From: an uncultured SAR86 cluster bacterium
GTDB lineage: Bacteria > Pseudomonadota > Gammaproteobacteria > Magnimaribacterales > D2472
NCBI GenBank assembly: GCA_902512655.1
Contig: CABXJR010000006.1
Location: 1 to 41,290, forward strand
Direction of reading: 5' to 3'
Length of the DNA: 41,290 nucleotides
Below the pieces are notes generated by a model. The model saw nothing but the letters and a program-made list of their open reading frames with translations. It was not told where the DNA came from and did no database searches. Shown here piece after piece: positions 1-8,968 of the stretch (positions are counted from its first letter, which is position 1; every line of letters begins with the position of its first letter). The position numbers were made by a program, and so were the translations under genes.

Positions 1-1
1 T

Positions 2-373
2 GCAAATGAAAGGTTAAAAATTTACCGATCTTTAAATGATGCTATAAATAATGAAGAAGTTAATAAGATTCTAGAAGATCTCAAAGATCGATGTGGCAAA
101 CCAAATGATGATTTTTTAAATCTAATTGAAAGTTCAAAGCTACGGATACTTGCAAATAATATAGGTATTAAAAAGATCTATTCGAATCTAGAAAAGGCAA
201 TGATTACATTTAATAGTAATTTAAGCGATCAAGTTTATAAAAAATTAATTGGATTGATTCAAACTGGATCAGCTAAGATAAAACTTGATAACGAAAATAA
301 AATAACTCTTGATGTATCTGAGACTAATAATAAAAGAATTGCTGTTGCAGGGTTGCTGAATGAACTCATTTAG
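2..373 (+). CDS. mfd: Transcription-repair coupling factor Mfd, C-terminal fragment (5' truncated by window edge)
   Basis: Open frame from base 2 to TAG at 371-373: ANERLKIYRSLNDAINNEEVNKILEDLKDRCGKPNDDFLNLIESSKLRILANNIGIKKI..., resembling the TRCF C-terminal domain; overlaps the csiV start, and mfd-csiV adjacency is known in gammaproteobacteria. Confidence 0.8.
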   Translation, partial: ANERLKIYRSLNDAINNEEVNKILEDLKDRCGKPNDDFLNLIESSKLRILANNIGIKKIYSNLEKAMITFNSNLSDQVYKKLIGLIQTGSAKIKLDNENKITLDVSETNNKRIAVAGLLNELI

Positions 374-1232
374 ATTGATTGTAATATTATTTATTTTTAG
401 CTTGAGCTCCATTGCCCAAGGTGAAAATCTAGAAGAGTATATGATTGAGGTTATTGTCTTTGAGCAACTTGAAATAATTGGTAATGAAAAGCTCGAGCCA
501 AAAGATTTGAATCTAATAGATCTTAATACCATCGCTTTGCTGGATAAGCCTAAAATTGTTCTTAATAAAAAAACAATTCTCCAATCTTTTAACTATGAAG
601 ACACTGAATTATTAATTAGTCAGATAATCATTGATAAAAATATAAATGAACAAATACAAGCCAATGATCCTCCAATATCAGCAAAGAAAATAAATGAAAG
701 CAAATGGTATGAAAGACAAGAAAACCTTAACCAACTCGATAATATTTATCGTAGACTTGATCGAAGAAATGAGTATCGAATCCTACATAAGTTATCATGG
801 CTTCAGCCTGCACTTGGAAAAGTCGAATCGCCCTTTGTGCATGAGATATTTGATGATAACGGATTTTTGATTAGGCTTTATAAAAGCAGATACTTGCATC
901 TTGATGTGATTGCTTATATTGAAAGTAATCTTAGAACGGACAACAATCCAGATGTAATAAAAGAAATAAAATTTGACGCTTTAAAAAACTCAATTCCTGA
1001 TAATGTTACACATCATAAGATTGAGATAGGTGCTGAGATAATAAACTCCGATGAAATCTACAAAACTGATCAAGAAATAACTCAAGCCAGACCCGATGCA
1101 CCCAAATCTATAGAAGTCGGCAAAGTAAAATATTTATTAAATGAAGAAAGAAGGATTTTTAAAAATGAATCTCATTATTTTGATCACCCAAAAATAGGGA
1201 TCATCATTTCAGTTTATGACTCATCTTTGTAA
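360..1232 (+). CDS. csiV: CsiV-family (peptidoglycan-binding) periplasmic protein
   Basis: Signal peptide, N-terminal 'YMIEVIVFEQ', 'YRILHKLSWLQP' motif, position directly downstream of mfd. Confidence 0.7.
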   Translation: MNSFRLIVILFIFSLSSIAQGENLEEYMIEVIVFEQLEIIGNEKLEPKDLNLIDLNTIALLDKPKIVLNKKTILQSFNYEDTELLISQIIIDKNINEQIQANDPPISAKKINESKWYERQENLNQLDNIYRRLDRRNEYRILHKLSWLQPALGKVESPFVHEIFDDNGFLIRLYKSRYLHLDVIAYIESNLRTDNNPDVIKEIKFDALKNSIPDNVTHHKIEIGAEIINSDEIYKTDQEITQARPDAPKSIEVGKVKYLLNEERRIFKNESHYFDHPKIGIIISVYDSSL

Positions 1233-1816
1233 AATGCGTTTTCATCTAGGCTATGATCTGTCATATCTTTAACGCCTACTAATTCTGGCAAGGTTTCTAA
1301 GAGAGTTTTTTCAATACCATCTTTCAAAGTCACGTCAACCATTCCGCAACCCTGACACCCTCCTCCAAATTGAAGAATGGCATACATATCATCAGTTATT
1401 TCCATTAAACTCACAACGCCTCCATGGGACTCGAGCATGGGATTAATTTCATTGTAAATAACATAATTGACCCGATCCTCTAATGGACTATCAGACGAAA
1501 TGTTTGGCAGTCTTGCATTTGGTGCTTTAATTGTTAGCTGACCACCAAAATTATCAACATCGTAGTTAACCTCTGCATCCACAAGAAAAGGAATGCTTCT
1601 CTCTTCAACATAAACAGACAGTTTTGGTAGTGAGATTAAACTATCGGAAGCAACAATTTCATCTGGTTTGCAATAAGCCAAGCAAGTTTCAGCATTCGGA
1701 GTGCCGGGATCAGAGATAAAAACTCTTACAGCAGTGCCAGGCTCATTTTTCTCATCTATTAACTTAGACAGATAATCTTCGGCAGTACTGGTAATTGTGA
1801 TAATCTTGCTTGTCAT
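1214..1816 (-). CDS. nfuA: Fe-S biogenesis protein NfuA
   Basis: Degenerate A-type N-terminal domain plus NifU-like domain with GGGCQGCGMVDVTLKDGIE (CxxC). Confidence 0.92.
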   Translation of the reverse strand: MTSKIITITSTAEDYLSKLIDEKNEPGTAVRVFISDPGTPNAETCLAYCKPDEIVASDSLISLPKLSVYVEERSIPFLVDAEVNYDVDNFGGQLTIKAPNARLPNISSDSPLEDRVNYVIYNEINPMLESHGGVVSLMEITDDMYAILQFGGGCQGCGMVDVTLKDGIEKTLLETLPELVGVKDMTDHSLDENAFYKDES

Positions 1817-1819
1817 AGT

Positions 1820-1981
1820 ATGTGGCTCAAAAGAATATTAGCTTCGTTAATGGGTATTCGCACCTCAAAAGATTTAGAGAATGATCTAAGCAATCTCAGT
1901 ATTCCAAAATTTATTATTCTATTTTTAACCTTAAATGTAGTGTTTATAAGTCTGATTATACTCGCAATTAATTTGATATGA
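1820..1981 (+). CDS. Small membrane protein, DUF2970-like (53 aa; not in the supplied ORF track)
   Basis: ATG 1820: MWLKRILASLMGIRTSKDLENDLSNLSIPKFIILFLTLNVVFISLIILAINLI, TGA 1979-1981; one TM helix; ATGA overlap with the trmA start. Confidence 0.7.
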   Translation: MWLKRILASLMGIRTSKDLENDLSNLSIPKFIILFLTLNVVFISLIILAINLI

Positions 1982-2985
1982 ATAAGTTGTCTAAATTCTG
2001 TCATGAACTAAGCGACCTCACGGGAATTAAGCCTAAAATTTATTTGTCACCAGCAACAGGTTATAGAGCAAGAGCCGAGTTCGGTTTTAGCAAAAACTCT
2101 TACACAATGGTAGAAGATAAACAGAAGATATACATGGATAATTCATCAATTCCTCATCCAAGTATTCAACGGCTAATGCCAAATTTGCTATCTAAAATTA
2201 ACGATTCTGAGGTGTTGAAAAAGAAATTATTTCAAATAAATTTTAGAACATCCGGGACAAAAGTATTGGCCTCACATATTTACCATAAACCACTTCAGGA
2301 AGAATGGATTTTAGCTGCAAAAGAAATTCAAGATAGCCTAGAAAACCTATCTATCACTGGAAGAAGTAAAAAACAAAAAATATTAATTGGCGAAGAAGAT
2401 CTAGAATTGATTTGCAATTACGATAACTCTAGTTTTAAGATCCTGCAAAATGATTTGGTTTTTTTTCAGCCTAATTTTTATCTTTACTCTTTAATGATCT
2501 CATTCATTGTTAAGCAAATTGAGAATCCCAAGGATTTATTGGAGCTATATTGTGGCTGTGGCGGCTTTACCCTTCCCTTGGCATCAAAATTTAATAAAGT
2601 ATTTGCAACAGAAAATAATAGACATTCAATTAGATTGCTGAAAGATTCCATCAAATTAAATAATCTTTCCAATATTGAAACTGTAAGACTCTCAGACGAT
2701 GAAACAGCATCTGCAATTGCAAATGAACGGCCATTTAGAAGATTAAAAAATATTGATATGCAATCCTATCAATTCAGCCATATTTTAGTAGATCCACCTC
2801 GAGTTGGGTTAAGCGCTCAAACAATCAAACTATCAAGGCAATTTAAAAACATGATTTATATTTCATGTAACCCAGAAACATTTCTAAAAGACATGGTTAA
2901 GGTAGACAGAAAGATTGAATCTATTGGTATTTTTGATCAATTTGCTAATACGCAACACTTAGAAGTTGTTGCATTGCTGAAATAG
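1978..2985 (+). CDS. trmA: tRNA (uracil-5-)-methyltransferase TrmA
   Basis: SAM motif LLELYCGCGGFTLPLA, ILVDPPRVGL, catalytic ISCNPETF. Confidence 0.92.
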   Translation: MNKLSKFCHELSDLTGIKPKIYLSPATGYRARAEFGFSKNSYTMVEDKQKIYMDNSSIPHPSIQRLMPNLLSKINDSEVLKKKLFQINFRTSGTKVLASHIYHKPLQEEWILAAKEIQDSLENLSITGRSKKQKILIGEEDLELICNYDNSSFKILQNDLVFFQPNFYLYSLMISFIVKQIENPKDLLELYCGCGGFTLPLASKFNKVFATENNRHSIRLLKDSIKLNNLSNIETVRLSDDETASAIANERPFRRLKNIDMQSYQFSHILVDPPRVGLSAQTIKLSRQFKNMIYISCNPETFLKDMVKVDRKIESIGIFDQFANTQHLEVVALLK

Positions 2986-3007
2986 TAAAAGTCTAGACTG
3001 TATTATT

Positions 3008-3172
3008 TTATTTATTTTTATCTGAAGTTATATTTTGACTATTCTTTTCTGCAGTCTGCTTTAGCTTGGCTTCGGCAAGCATCCAGTCAACTATTTTATC
3101 CTCTTGATATTTTGTGGTAGCTTGCAAGAGCTTTTTGTGTAGAAAGTCCATTGTTCGAGAGTAGCTAGCCAT
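3008..3172 (-). CDS. Small hypothetical protein (54 aa; not in the supplied ORF track)
   Basis: ATG 3172 to TAA 3008: MASYSRTMDFLHKKLLQATTKYQEDKIVDWMLAEAKLKQTAEKNSQNITSDKNK; fills an otherwise unexplained 200-bp gap. Confidence 0.45.
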   Translation of the reverse strand: MASYSRTMDFLHKKLLQATTKYQEDKIVDWMLAEAKLKQTAEKNSQNITSDKNK

Positions 3173-3232
3173 AGCTAAATAATACACTAAGATATTGCCT
3201 TGAGAAATGGAGATGAGATACTAAGATCTAAA

Positions 3233-4414
3233 ATGTTAATACAGTTAAATCAAAAACAAATAAAACTCCAAAATGAGCTTCAAGAATATTTTGAAAGCTT
3301 GATTACGCCTGCCCTCAGAGCAGAGTTAAATGAACCAGAACACTTCGAAGGGGGTGGACCCGAATTTAAAAAAGCCATGAGAACCATGGGGTCTGATGGA
3401 TGGATAGGCTTAAGCTGGAAAAAAGAATTTGGTGGCAAGGAGTTGAGTCCGATTGAGCAATACATCTTTGTAGAGACAGTCATGAGAACTGGCTTCCCCT
3501 TCCCCTTTTTAACGACTGAATCTGTTGGTCCTATGATTGCAGAACATGGTTCTGCATGGGCAAAGGAGGAAATAGCAACCAAGATTCTTAAAGGTGAGCT
3601 AATTTTTGGAATTGGATACTCGGAACCAAATTCAGGTACTGACTTAGCATCATTGCAAACAAAAGCAATTAAACAAACCGATGGATACTTAATCAATGGT
3701 CAGAAGATGTGGACAAGTTTAGCTAATTTCTCTGACTATATTTGGTTAGCAACAAGGACTGATTTTGAAGTGAAAAATCACAAAGGAATCTCAATGTTCA
3801 TTGTTCCAACAGATGATCCTGGATTTTCCATGTCTGCAATAAATACATTGGGAGATGTAAGAACCAATGCAACATTTTATGACAATATTCATGTACCAGA
3901 AACTCACCTAGTGGGAGAACTCAATCAAGGTTGGTCATTGATAACAAGCCAGCTCAACTTAGAACGCCTAGCGCTTGTTAATCATGGACCCGTAGAAGAA
4001 CTTTATAAGGATGTCTTAAAAACTGCTCGATCTACAAAAATTAACAATGACCAATATTTAAGTGATCTGTCATGGGTTAAACATAATTTTGCTCAAGTTC
4101 ACTCAGGCATTGAAGCTCTTAAACTTATTTGCTGGAAACAAACTTGGATTATGGAATCAGACCAGTTAAATATGGCTGAGGCATCTGTTGCTAAGGTCTA
4201 TGGATCTGAATTTTTTATTGAGGCCTACAGACTTATGATGGAAATCATGGGTGAGCTCAGCATTCTAAAAAATAACTCTGAATTAAGAATCTTAAATGCG
4301 AGACTTGAACGCATGTACAGAACCGCTTCAATTCTAACGTTTGGTGGCGGAACCAATGAGGTCCAGCGAGATATTATTGCCATGGCTGGATTGTTAATGC
4401 CAAGGACACGCTAA
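3233..4414 (+). CDS. Acyl-CoA dehydrogenase (FadE/IVD-like, catalytic-type subunit)
   Basis: ACAD motifs (GYSEPNSGTDLAS, NGQKMWTS, LNLERLAL, FGGGTNEVQRDIIA); ATG 3233 preferred over the TTG at 3200. Confidence 0.88.
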   Translation: MLIQLNQKQIKLQNELQEYFESLITPALRAELNEPEHFEGGGPEFKKAMRTMGSDGWIGLSWKKEFGGKELSPIEQYIFVETVMRTGFPFPFLTTESVGPMIAEHGSAWAKEEIATKILKGELIFGIGYSEPNSGTDLASLQTKAIKQTDGYLINGQKMWTSLANFSDYIWLATRTDFEVKNHKGISMFIVPTDDPGFSMSAINTLGDVRTNATFYDNIHVPETHLVGELNQGWSLITSQLNLERLALVNHGPVEELYKDVLKTARSTKINNDQYLSDLSWVKHNFAQVHSGIEALKLICWKQTWIMESDQLNMAEASVAKVYGSEFFIEAYRLMMEIMGELSILKNNSELRILNARLERMYRTASILTFGGGTNEVQRDIIAMAGLLMPRTR

Positions 4415-5520
4415 TGGATTTTTCTGAGCTATCACATCAAACTGAAATCAGGGATTCATTGGACAAGATCCTTAACGAGCATTGCTCACAAGAACGCTTA
4501 AAAGATTATGATTCAAACTTCAAACATGATGAAAATTTACTTTCTTTATTATCTACCAATGGTTTTCTAGGATTAGGTCTAAATGAAAAATACGGCGGCA
4601 GTGGAGAAGATCTTTATGATCTGGGCATATTATTTGAGCGACTTGGATACCACGCTGCGCCATTGAGTTTAAGTGGTTGTTTGGTAGATGTAGCTCAAAC
4701 AATTCAAAAATTTAGCAATGAAGAATCTTGTAATGAAATACTCAGCTCAATCATTGCAGGTGAAGTCTACACCTCAGCAATTTTAGAACCCTCCAACCAA
4801 GATCCTGAAAATCCAATTACTACAGCTAAAATGGATGATAATCAGCTGATAATTTCAGGAACTAAATATTTATCTGAGATAACCTCAATAGCTAAAAGCC
4901 TTCTTATTTCAGTTAATTCAGATGAGGGTGTGTTATTAGTTCTAGTTGATTCAGATCAAGTTCAGTTAACTGAGTTAACTAGCACGGCCAACTCTCCTCT
5001 TTTTAAAGTAGAACTAGATTCAGTCAGAGTAAATAGAGAATCTATTATTCACGAGAAAGGTAGAGGTTTAGAGGCTTTGAGGTACCTTATTCAAATAAAC
5101 ATGGTAATGAGAAGTTATATTGCTCTAGGTGTGACTGAAAAAATGACATCATTAATAGCGGGATATACATCTGAGAGAGAACAATTTGGAAGAGTCATTG
5201 GAACTTTTCAAGCTGTATCGCATAAAGCTGCAGATTGTTTTATAGAACTTGAATGCTTAAGGCTTGTTAATCAACAGGCTTCTATAAACTTAAATTCTAA
5301 CCTTGATTGTGAAAATGAGGCCTTGGTATCGAAAATTTGGGCTGGTAATGCCTGTCATAAAATTAGCTACTCAGCCCAACACCTGCATGGAGGGATGGGA
5401 GTTGATAAAGATTATGTGCTGTGGAGATATTGTTTACTGGCTAAAGAATGTGAGCTAATTAACGGTTCATCCAGCCAAAATATTGACAGACTGGGCAAAA
5501 ATTTAACTACAAATCAGTAA
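4414..5520 (+). CDS. Acyl-CoA dehydrogenase-family protein (possibly non-catalytic partner subunit)
   Basis: ACAD fold sequence with GYTSEREQFGRVIGTFQAVSHKAAD and HLHGGMGVDKDYVLWRY; start overlaps the stop of the preceding ACAD gene. Confidence 0.85.
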   Translation: MDFSELSHQTEIRDSLDKILNEHCSQERLKDYDSNFKHDENLLSLLSTNGFLGLGLNEKYGGSGEDLYDLGILFERLGYHAAPLSLSGCLVDVAQTIQKFSNEESCNEILSSIIAGEVYTSAILEPSNQDPENPITTAKMDDNQLIISGTKYLSEITSIAKSLLISVNSDEGVLLVLVDSDQVQLTELTSTANSPLFKVELDSVRVNRESIIHEKGRGLEALRYLIQINMVMRSYIALGVTEKMTSLIAGYTSEREQFGRVIGTFQAVSHKAADCFIELECLRLVNQQASINLNSNLDCENEALVSKIWAGNACHKISYSAQHLHGGMGVDKDYVLWRYCLLAKECELINGSSSQNIDRLGKNLTTNQ

Positions 5521-5521
5521 G

Positions 5522-6451
5522 TTATAACTGTTCAGCTAGCTCAGGTAATGCGTTAAATAAATCAGCGACCAGGCCGTAATCAGCTACTTGAAATATAGGT
5601 GCGTCTTCATCTTTGTTTATTGCAACGATTACTTTTGAATCTTTCATACCGGCTAAATGCTGAATGGCTCCGCTAATACCAACTGCAATATATAAGTCTG
5701 GAGCAACAATTTTCCCTGTTTGACCAACCTGATAATCATTTGGAACAAATCCCGCATCAACAGCGGCCCTTGAAGCTCCAACTGCAGCCCCCAGCTTGTC
5801 AGCAATAGTTTCCAAGAGATGGAAATTATCTCCTGATTGCATGCCTCTTCCACCAGAAATGACAATACTTGCAGCGGTAAGTTCTGGTCGATCACTTTGT
5901 GCAATCTCTTCATTTACAAATGAAGATAAATCAGAGACACCATCTGCAGATATGGATTCAACAGATGCGGATCCACCACTAGCATTTACTGGATCAAAAG
6001 CAGTGGCTCTCACAGTGATAACTTTTATTGCATCGCTAGATTTAACTGTTGCTATACAACTTCCAGCATATATTGGCCGTTTAAAAGTATCCTCTGATAC
6101 AACTTCAGTAATTTCAGAAATTTGCTGAACATCAAGCAATGCGCTGAGTCTGGGTAAAACATTCTTACCAAAAGTTGTTGCTGGAGCGAGAATATGAGAA
6201 TAATCAGCTGCAATTGATTTAATTAAATTTGCTGTGCTCTCAGCTAATTGATTTTCGTATGCAGAGTCATCGGTTAAAATAACTTTTGCAACGCCCTCTA
6301 CGGCTGCAGCTTCATCTGCTACAGACTGACAAGCATTGCCAGCTATTAGTATGTGAACCGCGCCACCAATTACATTTGCTGCTGCTACAGTGTTAAGTGT
6401 TGCTGGCTTAAGATTAGTATTATCGTGTTCTGCTATAACTAATGTACTCAT
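5522..6451 (-). CDS. etfA: Electron transfer flavoprotein alpha subunit
   Basis: C-terminal FAD domain [58 protein letters not shown]. Confidence 0.95.
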   Translation of the reverse strand: MSTLVIAEHDNTNLKPATLNTVAAANVIGGAVHILIAGNACQSVADEAAAVEGVAKVILTDDSAYENQLAESTANLIKSIAADYSHILAPATTFGKNVLPRLSALLDVQQISEITEVVSEDTFKRPIYAGSCIATVKSSDAIKVITVRATAFDPVNASGGSASVESISADGVSDLSSFVNEEIAQSDRPELTAASIVISGGRGMQSGDNFHLLETIADKLGAAVGASRAAVDAGFVPNDYQVGQTGKIVAPDLYIAVGISGAIQHLAGMKDSKVIVAINKDEDAPIFQVADYGLVADLFNALPELAEQL

Positions 6452-7200
6452 GAAATCACCTTTGCTTCATTTTTTAATTTGCCAACCAATTCTTCAACTG
6501 ACTCAACCTTAATACCTTCTTGTCTTGCGGCTGGTAATTCAACCGATATTAATTCCATGCGAGGTGCTGAATCAATGCCCATAGCATCAATTGGTTGAAC
6601 ATCTAATTCTTTTTTCTTTGCCTTCATGATATTAGGCAATGATGCATAACGTGGTTCGTTCAATCGAAGATCAGTTGTAATAATGGCTGGAAGTGAAACT
6701 TTAATAGTTTGGAGACCTCCATCAATCTCACGAGTAACAGAAGCAGAATCTCCATCAATAGAAATTTCTGAGGCAAATGTAGCTTGGCCATAATTTAATA
6801 GAGCTGCAAGCATCTGACCTGTCTGGTTGTTATCTCCATCAATGGCTTGCTTGCCAAGTATCACAAGTTGAGGGGATTCTGCCTCAATAACTTTTGCTAA
6901 TGCTTTAGCAATCGCAAGTGGTTCAAGCAATGAATCTGATTCGACTAATATCGCTCTATCCGCACCTAAGGCTAAAGCAGTTCTGAGCTGCTCCTGCGAG
7001 TCTGATTTACCAACAGTTACAGCAATAACTTCAGTTGCTATTCCAGCTTCTTTTAATCTTACAGCTTCTTCAATGGCAATTTCACAAAAGGGATTCATTG
7101 CCATTTTGACGTTGTTAAGATCAACGTCTGATTGATCTCCAAGAGGTCTAACTTTCACGTTGTAATCAACAACACGTTTGATTGGTACTAATATTTTCAT
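6448..7200 (-). CDS. etfB: Electron transfer flavoprotein beta subunit
   Basis: [58 protein letters not shown]. Confidence 0.95.
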   Translation of the reverse strand: MKILVPIKRVVDYNVKVRPLGDQSDVDLNNVKMAMNPFCEIAIEEAVRLKEAGIATEVIAVTVGKSDSQEQLRTALALGADRAILVESDSLLEPLAIAKALAKVIEAESPQLVILGKQAIDGDNNQTGQMLAALLNYGQATFASEISIDGDSASVTREIDGGLQTIKVSLPAIITTDLRLNEPRYASLPNIMKAKKKELDVQPIDAMGIDSAPRMELISVELPAARQEGIKVESVEELVGKLKNEAKVIS

Positions 7201-7342
7201 ATATAGGGCTCGCTAATTTTGATACTATTATATTTCGTTATAATTATTTATCAATTTTTAATATAATAATATTCGTTCGATAGTTATGTAAGGGATATAA
7301 TTGTAATGTTTTTTTACCACTAAAAAAAGAGGGAGCTGGCTC

Positions 7343-8968
7343 ATGGAAAGAGAAGTAATGGAATACGATGTTGTTATAGTTGGAGGGGGTCCCTCGGGGT
7401 TAAGCGCAGCAATAAAACTTGCACAACTTTCCAAAGAAAATAACAAACCGCTTGAAATATGCTTGATTGAAAAAGGCTCTGAAATTGGAGCTCATATTCT
7501 TTCAGGGAATGTTTTTCAACCAACGGCCTTAAATGAATTAATCCCTGACTGGAAGGAAAAAAACTGTCCTTTAAATGTTCCAGTTAAAAAAGACAAGTTG
7601 ATGTTCCTCTTCAAAAAATTTGGAATATCTATCCCCTCCTTTGTTATGCCTCCTATGAATAACCATGGTAACTATGTTACAAGTTTAGGAAATCTTTGTC
7701 GCTGGCTTGCTACGCAAGCTGAAGATTTAGGCATAGAGATCTTCCCTGGATTCCCAGCCAGCGAGATTCTTTACGAAAATGATAAAGTTGTTGGTGTTCG
7801 AACTGGTGATATGGGGGTTGGCCTAGATGGTGAGCAAAAGCCTGGATTTGAAGCTGGCATAGATATCAAGGCTAAATACACAATTTTTGGAGAGGGTTGT
7901 CGTGGTCATCTAGGGAAGCAACTTATAGCTAAATATGAATTGGATAAGGATAAAGATCCTCAGCACTATGGCATTGGTTTTAAAGAAGTCTGGAAAATAA
8001 AAGATAAGGTTCATGAAGAGGGATTGGTTATACACACCAATGGATGGCCTAGCGCAAAAAATACCCCAGCTGGATCCTATCTTTACCATGCTGATAATAA
8101 TGAAGTCTACCTAGGTTATGTGGTCCCTCTTGATTATGAAAATCCTCATTTAAGTCCTTTTGATGAATTTCAAACATGGAAAACACATCCCTCAATTAAA
8201 CCATACTTAGAAGGCGGTGAAAGACTGACTTATGGAGCAAGAGCTCTGATCAAAGGCGGCATTCAGTCTCTTCCTAGCATGGAATTCCCAGGTGGAGTGC
8301 TGGTAGGAGATAATGCAGGAACACTTAATTTCTCAAAAATTAAAGGTTCTCATACTGCAATGAAATCAGGAATGCTAGCTGCAGAAGCAATTTTTAATAA
8401 CATTGATTCTGAAGATGCTTTGGAATTTGATGAAATGATTGCAGAAAGCTGGATACATACAGAACTTCAAAAATCTAGAAATTTTGGCCCAATGTTTCAT
8501 AAATTTGGTGCGCTAATAGGAGCTGCTTTTAATGCCATTGATCAACTTATTTTTAGAGGCAAATTACCTTTTACTTTGCATCACACAACACCAGATTATG
8601 CATGCTTAAAACCTGCAGCCGATATGCCTGTGATTGAGTACCCAAAACCAGATGGAAAAATTAGCTTTGATAAATTGAGTAGTGTTTTCCTATCTAACAC
8701 CTATCATGAAGAGGATCAGCCTTGCCATCTAACATTAAAAGATTCTTCTATCCCTATCCTGCAAAATCTTCCAATGTATGCAGAGCCAGCTCAAAGATAT
8801 TGCCCTGCTGGGGTTTATGAAGTTGTTGAAAAAGACTCAGGGCCAGAATTTGTTATTAATGGGCAAAACTGTGTGCATTGCAAAACGTGCGATATTAAAG
8901 ACCCATCACAGAATATCACCTGGGTCGCACCTGAGGGAACTGGTGGTCCAAATTACCCAAATATGTAA
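7343..8968 (+). CDS. Electron transfer flavoprotein-ubiquinone oxidoreductase (ETF-QO)
   Basis: N-terminal FAD motif VVIVGGGPSGLSAAIKLA; C-terminal 4Fe-4S CPAGVYEV...NCVHCKTCDIKDPSQNITWVAPEGTGGPNYPNM. Confidence 0.95.
   Translation: MEREVMEYDVVIVGGGPSGLSAAIKLAQLSKENNKPLEICLIEKGSEIGAHILSGNVFQPTALNELIPDWKEKNCPLNVPVKKDKLMFLFKKFGISIPSFVMPPMNNHGNYVTSLGNLCRWLATQAEDLGIEIFPGFPASEILYENDKVVGVRTGDMGVGLDGEQKPGFEAGIDIKAKYTIFGEGCRGHLGKQLIAKYELDKDKDPQHYGIGFKEVWKIKDKVHEEGLVIHTNGWPSAKNTPAGSYLYHADNNEVYLGYVVPLDYENPHLSPFDEFQTWKTHPSIKPYLEGGERLTYGARALIKGGIQSLPSMEFPGGVLVGDNAGTLNFSKIKGSHTAMKSGMLAAEAIFNNIDSEDALEFDEMIAESWIHTELQKSRNFGPMFHKFGALIGAAFNAIDQLIFRGKLPFTLHHTTPDYACLKPAADMPVIEYPKPDGKISFDKLSSVFLSNTYHEEDQPCHLTLKDSSIPILQNLPMYAEPAQRYCPAGVYEVVEKDSGPEFVINGQNCVHCKTCDIKDPSQNITWVAPEGTGGPNYPNM

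Noticed and set aside
1813-2004. Minus-strand 63-aa ORF in the track
   Set aside because: Antisense to the DUF2970-like gene, which has a coherent family-like sequence and start/stop coupling to trmA.
2990-2999. Palindrome AGTCTAGACT after trmA, followed by T-rich DNA
   Set aside because: A gapless 10-bp palindrome cannot make a stable terminator hairpin, and the following tract is not a clean T-run.
3280-3696. Minus-strand 138-aa ORF in the track
   Set aside because: Fully antisense inside the well-supported acyl-CoA dehydrogenase; no recognisable motifs.
5653-6128. Alternative-frame ORFs (86 aa minus, 110 aa plus) within etfA
   Set aside because: Shadow ORFs within a clear etfA; composition not protein-like.
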